Shown here in pieces: positions 58,084 to 64,000 of a stretch of 64,000 nt of DNA (the first letter of the stretch is position 1; each line of letters opens with the position of its first letter). The stretch is from Psychrobacter sp. NG25 (GTDB taxonomy: Bacteria; Pseudomonadota; Gammaproteobacteria; Pseudomonadales; Moraxellaceae), in NCBI RefSeq assembly GCF_015234355.1, contig NZ_JADGMV010000001.1, positions 496,001 to 560,000 on the forward strand. The letters run 5' to 3'. Under the pieces are notes generated by a model, which saw only the letters and a program-made list of their open reading frames with translations, was not told the origin of the DNA and searched no databases. The translations under genes and the position numbers were made by a program.

Positions 58084-58734
58084 ATGAAGAAGCTGATTGT
58101 TTTATTAATCATCATCGTAGTCGCCGTCTATGCAGGCTCGCCTTATTACAGTGCATATCAGCTCAAAAATGCCTACGATAACAAAGACGGTGCCACTATT
58201 GCAGCGGCCATTGACTATGACCAAGTACGGCCTAGTGTCCAAAACCAATTGACCAGTCAGTTTACGGCGACGATGACTGAATATCCGTTAGTTTCTCAGC
58301 TGGGCGGCGAGCCTTTGACCGAAGCTGCCAATAGTTTTATTGCAAAAGCCGTTGATGGTGCCATCACTCCGCAGAATATCGAAAAAGTTATTAACACTCA
58401 GGGTCAGGCCAATACAGCAACCAAAGAGTTAGCGGCGGCATGGGCTATCGCGAGCAATCAGGTCAATCTGAAAAATTTGATTCAAAACCTCATTATCCAA
58501 CGCGGTGATGTCGATGCGGTGGTCAAAAGCCAAATGCAGGAAATCATGACAAAACAAGCCGCTGAACTTGAGAAACAAGTGGCGCAAGGCTCTGATAGCG
58601 ACAAACCTAAGCTGAGCTATTGCGGCATCAATTGCTTCACTATTAGCGGGCAAGTGAAAGGCTACCCACTCACCATAGAGATGCAACGTGAGGGTCTGAT
58701 TGACTGGAAAATCGTCGATATCGTGTTGCCATAA
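58084..58734 (+). CDS. DUF2939 family membrane-anchored protein
   Basis: This 216-aa protein has one N-terminal membrane helix (about residues 3-18). The DUF2939 core follows: SPYYSAYQLKNAYDNKDGATIAAAIDYDQVRPSVQNQL. A Cys pair near the C-terminus lies in YCGINCF. The family function is unknown. The gene starts 26 bases after a MITE-like element, so its promoter may lie in or before that element. Confidence 0.87.
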   Translation: MKKLIVLLIIIVVAVYAGSPYYSAYQLKNAYDNKDGATIAAAIDYDQVRPSVQNQLTSQFTATMTEYPLVSQLGGEPLTEAANSFIAKAVDGAITPQNIEKVINTQGQANTATKELAAAWAIASNQVNLKNLIQNLIIQRGDVDAVVKSQMQEIMTKQAAELEKQVAQGSDSDKPKLSYCGINCFTISGQVKGYPLTIEMQREGLIDWKIVDIVLP

Positions 58735-58888
58735 CACAAGACGCTATGGTTGCGACTTTTGCGCTATCGCTAATTATCTATAAGAAATACACCTATCATA
58801 ATCCGTTATAAAACAGTCACAGCGCGAACCTCGCTATGAGTTTCACCTGTACTCTTGCACTCGGTTGCCTTGGCTGTTTTTTGAATCA
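58735..58888. other. Gap after the DUF2939 gene
   Basis: This short AT-rich stretch shows no gene or clear terminator before the repeat element at 58889. Confidence 0.4.
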
Positions 58889-59065
58889 ACGAGGGCGTGT
58901 CATCAATTAGATTGTGAGGCTTAAAATGAGAAAAATTGTAGATAAACAAGGAAGGAATTGCCGTTAATATGAACATATTGACAAAATTACTGACGATGTT
59001 TAGCAAAATATAGCCATTTTAAGGCCACTAAATGTATTAATATGCTGATTGATGATACGCCCTAC
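58889..59065 (-). mobile_element. MITE-like element, family A, copy 3 (reverse orientation)
   Basis: This 177-bp copy is read on the minus strand. Its complement aligns along its full length with copies 1 and 2 (AAAATGGCTATATTTTGCTAAACATCG-type core). The ends are GGCGTGTCATCA and, as complement, GGCGTATCATCA. The flanking four bases are not identical, so it looks older. Its right end overlaps possible upstream start codons of the next gene. Confidence 0.7.
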
Positions 59066-59093
59066 ATCAAACCAATTTATAAGTGAGCGTACG

Positions 59094-60239
59094 ATGCACA
59101 CTCAAACAACCTCTCCAATGACAGATACAGTAACAGCGACTCAGCCTAATGACTCGCTTACCACGCCAGCGCCTAACTCTCTACCACCAATCACGATACT
59201 AGATGGCGGTATGGGACGTGAGCTTGAACGACGCGGCGCTCCTTTTCGCCAACCTGAATGGTCAGCACTGTCATTGAGCCTAGCGCCAGATAGTGTTCGT
59301 GATGTCCATTTAGACTACATAAAAGCGGGTGCCACTGTTATCACGGTCAACAGCTATGCAGTCACTCCTTATCATTTGGGAGACAGCTTTTTTAGTGAGG
59401 GTGAGCAGCTCATCAGAACTGCAGCGCAGCTCGCATTCGAAGCCGTACAAGAAAGCGAAAAGCAAGTGGACAGGCAGCAAGCAAGCAAAAAGCCTAACCA
59501 CTCAGCAGCCGTACAAATCGCTGGATGTTTGCCGCCACTGTTTGGCTCTTACCATCCTGATTTATTTGACTCCACGCAAGCTCCTACGATTGCGCGTCCT
59601 TTGTTGTCTGCACAGATAGATTATGTGGATATGTGGCTGGTAGAGACGCAAAGCAGTATCGTTGAAGCACAAACGTGGCATCAGCTAATAACGGAATTTA
59701 CAGCGACTCAAAAGGAAAGTATATCTAACAAGGTAATCACATCTAAAAAAGAAGCTACATCTAGAAAAGAATCCATATCTAAACCTATTTGGATCGCATT
59801 TACGCTAGATGACAGTCAGTTAGATATTGCTACCGATGACCTTGATAGCAGTGCTGAGCCTAGTCGCGCTGTGAGCAAACCGATGTTGCGCTCTGGTGAA
59901 TCAGTAGCCGAGGCCGTACAGGCGATGATGGCATTGAATGTCGATGCCGTACTGTTTAACTGTAGTCAGCCTGAAGTCATGAATGCAGCATTGCAAACTG
60001 CGAAAGAGCTGATTGATAAAGCATCGCACCCTATGCAACTGGGCGTCTATGCCAATGCGTTTGTCTCAAAACAAGTCCATAAACAAGCCAATGCACAATT
60101 GCGCGATATGCGTGAGGACAACACACCTGAGCATTACCTAACGTGGGCTGAGCTCTGGCAAGCCTCGGGTGCCAATATCATTGGCGGTTGCTGCGGGATT
60201 GGCGTTGAGCATATCGAACGACTCGCGCAGCACCTATAG
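59094..60239 (+). CDS. mmuM: Homocysteine S-methyltransferase family protein
   Basis: These zinc enzymes move a methyl group from S-methylmethionine or SAM to homocysteine, making methionine. The family elements are ILDGGMGRELERRG, WSALSL, the first zinc Cys in LFNCSQPEVM and the final pair in IGGCCGIG. The protein is 381 aa from the chosen ATG (59094). It has a polar N-terminal lead and a Lys/Ser-rich repeat insert at about residues 205-232. Upstream TTG/ATG starts at 59049-59052 lie inside the repeat element, so the start is uncertain. The exact methyl donor is not known. Confidence 0.87.
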   Translation: MHTQTTSPMTDTVTATQPNDSLTTPAPNSLPPITILDGGMGRELERRGAPFRQPEWSALSLSLAPDSVRDVHLDYIKAGATVITVNSYAVTPYHLGDSFFSEGEQLIRTAAQLAFEAVQESEKQVDRQQASKKPNHSAAVQIAGCLPPLFGSYHPDLFDSTQAPTIARPLLSAQIDYVDMWLVETQSSIVEAQTWHQLITEFTATQKESISNKVITSKKEATSRKESISKPIWIAFTLDDSQLDIATDDLDSSAEPSRAVSKPMLRSGESVAEAVQAMMALNVDAVLFNCSQPEVMNAALQTAKELIDKASHPMQLGVYANAFVSKQVHKQANAQLRDMREDNTPEHYLTWAELWQASGANIIGGCCGIGVEHIERLAQHL

Positions 60240-60343
60240 TCAATTCTCTATAAACTGGATACGGTATTGGTATCGCTTAGTCTACTATTTGTCGTACTTT
60301 CACTCGCCTTCCTTGTATCCAAATTATATTGAACCGACTATAG
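60234..60343. mobile_element. MITE-like element, family B, copy 1 (110 bp)
   Basis: The element starts and ends with CTATAG. Its 29-bp ends (CTATAGTC, then an interior ending GGATAC) are imperfect inverted repeats matching at 23 of 29 positions. It aligns without gaps to 62550-62659. Its first bases overlap the mmuM stop codon. It lies between two convergent genes. Confidence 0.65.
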
Positions 60344-60379
60344 ATAAGAATATTTTAGTAGCATCGCTGGTGGCGTGGT

Positions 60380-61444
60380 TTACTCTACGCCCAAAAACTC
60401 TAAGAATTCAGGGCTTTCAAAGCTAGCTTGATAGAGTACGCCATCCTCACGGTAAATAGCAGGCGTCGCCATCACAGCCAGACCAGCCGCTTTTTCACGG
60501 TTCGGCGTTATATGATCAGTGCTACAGCTCCCTGGTGCAGGCGTCATCTGACCCGCTAGCATTGCTTTATCAAAAGCTTTGCGACGACTGCTTTCATCAG
60601 CTTGACACCAGATACCACGCATTTGTGCAGGTGAGGCCTCATATATTGGATAGCCGATAACGTTGACGGTGACACCTTTTGTATTGAGCATGGGTATCTG
60701 TTGATGCAATCGACGGCAGTACGGACAATTCACATCATCAGCCACATAGATGACAGCACGCTCTTTGCTGGTCGCTGTGTAAGTAATCAGTTGGCTCTTA
60801 TCCAACGTCGCAAACACAGACTGGTTTTTCAGCGATTCAAACTCTTCATCAAGCCCAATAAACTGACCGTTTTCGATGACAGAGATCTCGCCATCTGTGA
60901 TGTACTGCGCATCATCTGATAATAAGAAAGGCACGCCTTCTAACGTCGCCCCCCAAATCACACCAGGTACGGCAGTATAGAAAAATGGTGTTTTAGCACT
61001 CATGTTTTTTAGCGCTGCCATATTTGCTAGCATGTCAGATTTGACGCTAGCACTGACAGGTTTGCCTACCTGCGCACTTGTGCTACGTGCTGGTGTTTTG
61101 GTAACTACCCGCTTGCTTGGATTCTTTTGTAGCTCACCTTGGATGACATATCTACCATCTTCAGTGATATGCAAAGGCAACTGCCCAGCCAAATTGACTT
61201 GATACATATTGGGTAAGTTGGAAGGCACAATAGAGGTGATTTGCGTTTTGATACCTGCCTGATCCAGCAATTGGCGCAAGCGACTGTCAACAGATTTACT
61301 TACTGTGTCAGTAATTTGAGTGCCTTGAGCACTTTGACTGACATTCTTACTGGTAGCATCATTGGCACTAGGCTCAGCACATGCAGTCGTTGCCAACAGT
61401 ATGGTACTGATTAGACCAGCAGATTTTAATACGGATAATTTCAC
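60380..61444 (-). CDS. DsbC-like thiol:disulfide interchange protein with two N-terminal domains
   Basis: DsbC-type proteins isomerise disulfides in the periplasm. This 354-aa protein has a signal or lipoprotein leader (TTAC near residue 22). It has two copies of the small DsbC N-terminal domain (HITEDGRYVIQGEL around residue 95; FLLSDDAQYITDGEISVI around 185), then a thioredoxin domain with CPYC (about 240). The second conserved Cys pair lies in IWCQAD and PGSC, and the cis-Pro in MATPAIY. The GTG at 61444 is chosen because AGGA lies 8 bases upstream; the frame runs 22 codons further. Confidence 0.85.
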   Translation of the reverse strand: MKLSVLKSAGLISTILLATTACAEPSANDATSKNVSQSAQGTQITDTVSKSVDSRLRQLLDQAGIKTQITSIVPSNLPNMYQVNLAGQLPLHITEDGRYVIQGELQKNPSKRVVTKTPARSTSAQVGKPVSASVKSDMLANMAALKNMSAKTPFFYTAVPGVIWGATLEGVPFLLSDDAQYITDGEISVIENGQFIGLDEEFESLKNQSVFATLDKSQLITYTATSKERAVIYVADDVNCPYCRRLHQQIPMLNTKGVTVNVIGYPIYEASPAQMRGIWCQADESSRRKAFDKAMLAGQMTPAPGSCSTDHITPNREKAAGLAVMATPAIYREDGVLYQASFESPEFLEFLGVE

Positions 61445-61802
61445 AGAGACAGTCCTATCTGATTTGTAATAATGACAGTATTTAATAACGATAGTTTTTA
61501 AGAACGACATTGTTCATGGTGGCCACGTGGCATAACGAGTACCATATTATGTAAATATAGAGATTAAAGAAGTGAGAAGACTTTAGCACAAGGACAATGA
61601 TTTCAAAGTATTAAAGGCTCAATTTTGCAAAATTGCTACCTAGCTTTAAGAGATAGGCAACACATACTGCCCTGAAAATGAACGAAAAAAAGCAGCACAC
61701 TGTTTAGTGGCTGCTCTTTCTAGAAATAAATATTCTTACGAGTTATTTTAAAGCGAAATCATCTCAAATCGAAACCATCTCAAATCGAAAGAAAGTAACG
61801 AC
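61445..61802. other. Gap between rsuA and the DsbC-like gene
   Basis: This 358-bp stretch holds the rsuA terminator (61685-61715) and two copies of a 16-bp unit (CGAAATCATCTCAAAT, CGAAACCATCTCAAAT) at 61754-61785. No gene was recognised. Confidence 0.5.
61685..61715 (-). terminator. Terminator downstream of rsuA
   Basis: AGCAGC-CAC pairs with GTG-GCTGCT with one bulge; a T-tract follows on the minus strand. Confidence 0.7.
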
Positions 61803-62507
61803 TTAAAACTTAGCAACTTCTTCTGGTGTTAAGAAACGACTGTCGCCTTTCTCTAACCCTTCTAGATTGATATGACCAATGCTGGCACGATGTAGCTCAG
61901 TTACTCGATTACCAAAATAACCCATCATACGTTTAACTTGATGGTATTTGCCTTGCTCTAACGTCAGGCGAGCATGTGTTTCGTCGATGAATTCGAGAAC
62001 TGCAGGCTTGGTTTCTTCGTGATCACCTTCTAGCAAGATACCTTCCGCTACTTCTTTGACTGCATTGGCCTGAGCATCGCTATCCATCGCATCAGCTAAG
62101 GTAAGCTCATATGTTTTTGCATGCTCGTGCTTAGGACTGGTTACACGATGTAGCCAGCCGCCATCATCACTGATAAGCAATGCGCCGGTGGTATCGACAT
62201 CGAGGCGACCAGCAATGCGTAAGCTACCAAGCTCTGGCACGGCAATCAGCTCGGTGACGATTGGGTATTCTTTGGCCTTTAGCGTACATTCAAACCCTTC
62301 AGGTTTATGAAGCAAGATATAACGATTGCCAGCCGCGACCGAAAGTGGTTCACCGCCCCACATCACTTCGTCATTGACGATATCGACATGCAAACCAGGA
62401 TCTTTGACGACCTGCTCGTTCACCATAATCTCACCGGCATGCATGATTTTTTTGGATTCTTTACGTGACAGCTCAGTGGCTTTACTAATAAATTTATCTA
62501 GACGCAT
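61803..62507 (-). CDS. rsuA: 16S rRNA pseudouridine(516) synthase RsuA
   Basis: RsuA makes pseudouridine 516 in 16S rRNA. The 234-aa protein has an N-terminal S4 domain (MRLDKFISKATELSRKESKK) and the catalytic domain with RIAGRLDVDTTGALL (nucleophile Asp near 102). It also has the GKYHQVKRMMGYFGN element. The ATG at 62507 gives the normal family start; a second ATG five codons upstream is less likely. RsuA is favoured over RluB/E/F by length and the S4 start, by eye. Confidence 0.88.
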   Translation of the reverse strand: MRLDKFISKATELSRKESKKIMHAGEIMVNEQVVKDPGLHVDIVNDEVMWGGEPLSVAAGNRYILLHKPEGFECTLKAKEYPIVTELIAVPELGSLRIAGRLDVDTTGALLISDDGGWLHRVTSPKHEHAKTYELTLADAMDSDAQANAVKEVAEGILLEGDHEETKPAVLEFIDETHARLTLEQGKYHQVKRMMGYFGNRVTELHRASIGHINLEGLEKGDSRFLTPEEVAKF

Positions 62508-62809
62508 ACTATTTACTACCATCCGTTTTATGATACCTACTCTACCTCAACATATTCAATTCTATCTAAATTAGAGAGGATGTCAGGCTAGTGTCGTCTA
62601 CTGTTTGTAGTCCTTTCACTTGCCGTTCTTGTCTCTAAGTTATCTTGAACCGACTATAGCAGCAACGCGGGCACTCACATTGAGCTTGCATCGCTATCTT
62701 CACGGGTAAGAAGTGGTACTATAATAAAAATTAAATAAACACTGCGCCAAATACGGACGACAGTGAAAGTAAGACCAGTTTACCATATCCAACCTAGACC
62801 TGATGAAAT
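62508..62809. other. Divergent region rsuA / yigZ
   Basis: This 302-bp gap between outward-facing genes contains family B element copy 2 (62550-62659). The promoters of both genes should lie in or beside it. Confidence 0.5.
62550..62659. mobile_element. MITE-like element, family B, copy 2 (110 bp)
   Basis: It aligns without gaps to 60234-60343. The right 62 bp are highly similar (from CTACTGTTTG to CGACTATAG) and the left part is more diverged. It lies in the rsuA-yigZ promoter gap. Confidence 0.6.
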
Positions 62810-63406
62810 ATGAGCTATCAAACGCTAAAACGTACTGTCACTGCTCGCTTAGAAATCAAGAAATCTGAGTTTATTGCTTATGCTTATCCCGTAACGTCAC
62901 GCGAGGACGCAATGTTTCACGTGGAACAACTACGTACTCAATACCCCGATGCCCGTCATCACTGCTGGGCTTATATCATTGGTGATCCAAATAACACCAC
63001 CAGTGCTGGCTTTGATGATGATGGTGAGCCAAATGGCACGGCAGGACGCCCGATATTAAATGTCTTACAGCACAAGTCTATCGGCAACGTCATTATCATC
63101 GTGGTGCGTTATTTTGGCGGTATTAAGTTAGGCGCAGGTGGTCTAACGCGTGCGTATGCCGGTTCGGCGCAAGCAGCCGTCGACCAGATGACATTAAGCC
63201 CTTATGTCCCAATGGCACAAGTACAGATATTGGCAGAGTTTGCGACTGAAGCCCAATGCCGTTACGTCGTCGATAGTCTGAACGGCAGCATCGATGACGT
63301 CGCTTATAGTAAGCAAGTGACACTGACCGTGACGCTAGCTGAGGCCAATATTGACAGTTTAAAAGAACGCCTTGCGATGGATGGACGTGTGTTGAATAAG
63401 CCCTGA
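62810..63406 (+). CDS. yigZ: YigZ/IMPACT family protein
   Basis: This 198-aa protein has the IMPACT (UPF0029) domain: KSEFIAYAYPV, ARHHCWAYIIG, DDDGEPNGTAGRPIL and the glycine-rich IIVVRYFGGIKLGAGGLTRAY. It also has the C-terminal ferredoxin-like domain. IMPACT proteins relate to translation control in eukaryotes; the bacterial role is unknown. A parS-like 16-mer lies in the coding sequence (62913-62928, codons for MFHVEQ). Confidence 0.92.
   Translation: MSYQTLKRTVTARLEIKKSEFIAYAYPVTSREDAMFHVEQLRTQYPDARHHCWAYIIGDPNNTTSAGFDDDGEPNGTAGRPILNVLQHKSIGNVIIIVVRYFGGIKLGAGGLTRAYAGSAQAAVDQMTLSPYVPMAQVQILAEFATEAQCRYVVDSLNGSIDDVAYSKQVTLTVTLAEANIDSLKERLAMDGRVLNKP
62913..62928. promoter_or_regulatory. parS-like ParB-binding sequence (site 4, best match)
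   Basis: TGTTTCACGTGGAACA reads TGTTCCACGTGAAACA on the minus strand, which is a canonical chromosomal parS sequence in many bacteria. It lies within yigZ. This is the strongest of four such sites in the window. Confidence 0.8.
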
Positions 63407-63477
63407 ATAATGCATGATGCTAATTGATTGCTTTTCAGTATTTAGTTTTGAAGGACTGTTTTTTAGCATCTACTTTG

Positions 63478-63552
63478 CAGTGGTTGTTTTAAGTAGCTGT
63501 TTTAAATGACTGCTATTGAGTAGCTGATATTGAATAGCTAACATTGAGTATC
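63478..63552. repeat. Degenerate 14-bp tandem repeats
   Basis: Units such as GTAGCTGTTTTAAA, GTAGCTGATATTGA and ATAGCTAACATTGA follow one another at about 14-bp steps, with one 13-bp step. They lie in the gap between yigZ and the hydrolase gene. The period equals that of the pepA-holC units but the sequence differs. Confidence 0.5.
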
Positions 63553-63641
63553 CATGCGTTCACTGAAAAGCATTGGTTTTGGCCATTGCCATCGGTATGA
63601 TAAGCCATTGCTTTTTAACAATAATTAAATAAGAGCCATTT

Positions 63642-64000
63642 ATGTCTGTTTCAAAATCAAACAAGCCATTCTCTCCAGCCCCTTTTAAACCGCCATTTTG
63701 GCTGACCAATCCTCATCTACAAAGCATCTTGCCCAAGTTCTTTGCACCCAAAGCACCAACCTATCGCCGCGTGGTGATGCAAGATTCCTTAAGTGAAACC
63801 GATATTGCTTACGACTTTTATGATGCGCATCCTGTAGAGGTATCAAAAGATGGTGAGCTTGAGCAAACGCCATTGATTGTGCTATTTCATGGTATGGAAG
63901 GCAGCAGCGACAGCCATTATGCTCGCGCGCTGGCATATCAAATACATGCGCAAGGCTGGCATTTTGTGGTGGTGCACTTTCGTAGTTGTGGCGGTATTCC
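63642..64000 (+). CDS. YheT-like alpha/beta hydrolase (partial, runs off the window)
   Basis: The first 119 codons are present and open to the window edge. The product begins MSVSKSNKPFSPAPFKPPFW, then TNPHLQSILPKF (a YheT signature), LIVLFHGMEGSSDSHYA (oxyanion/HG motif) and VVVHFRSCGGI. The catalytic Ser region lies beyond the window. YheT/EMB8-type hydrolases have no firmly assigned substrate. It follows yigZ on the same strand by 235 bases. Confidence 0.85.
   Translation, partial: MSVSKSNKPFSPAPFKPPFWLTNPHLQSILPKFFAPKAPTYRRVVMQDSLSETDIAYDFYDAHPVEVSKDGELEQTPLIVLFHGMEGSSDSHYARALAYQIHAQGWHFVVVHFRSCGGI

Overview
This window is a contiguous piece of a gammaproteobacterial chromosome. It most likely comes from Psychrobacter or a close relative in the Moraxellaceae. 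The basis is the protein sequences, the moderate GC content, and gene neighbourhoods typical of that family: pilB-pilC-pilD-coaE, erpA beside gshA, mpl-glsB-def, and DUF4105 beside DUF3015. No phage, plasmid, CRISPR array, complete IS element or transposase gene was seen. The content is almost all core genes, with small mobile-element remnants between them.

Layout. Positions 167-14019 (minus strand) hold the translation and RNA-processing block: tpiA, secG, tRNA-Leu(GAG), initiator tRNA-fMet, rimP, nusA, infB, rbfA, truB, then a stress-type pocket (a DJ-1/PfpI protein and two small acidic proteins), rpsO and pnp. Positions 14466-19367 (plus) carry the type IV pilus genes pilB, pilC and pilD, then coaE, which overlaps rlmB tail to tail; ppnP follows on the minus strand. 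Positions 21496-29349 (plus) hold recN, yqgE, ruvX, a membrane protein, a TusA-like protein, a methyltransferase, xerC, a DUF3817 protein, an MgtC-type protein and an RsmC-like methyltransferase. LptG/LptF (minus) follow. Next come a cysteine hydrolase, pepA, holC and sstT (plus), then cbpA-cbpM-hypothetical and the DUF3015/DUF4105 pair (minus). Positions 42765-54140 hold rlpA, an ABC-F ATPase (minus), erpA, gshA, dsbB, an NlpE-like lipoprotein, mpl, glsB, def and a PLP decarboxylase. The right end has a secretin-like protein, dapB and dnaJ (minus), a DUF2939 protein, a homocysteine S-methyltransferase, a DsbC-like protein with two N-terminal domains, rsuA, yigZ and the start of a YheT-type hydrolase.

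The most notable non-gene signals follow. (1) Four parS-like 16-mers lie at 43595, 56150, 57437 and 62913. One equals a canonical ParB site and another forms the stem of the dnaJ terminator, which suggests the right end lies near the replication origin. (2) Five 14-bp tandem units run from pepA to holC. They create four tiny ORFs, each ending in a TGA that overlaps the next ATG. (3) Three families of short non-coding inverted-repeat (MITE-like) elements are present: one of 165-177 bp (three copies plus a remnant end), one of 110 bp (two copies) and one of 327 bp (one copy with perfect 22-bp ends). Several of these touch stop codons or promoter regions.
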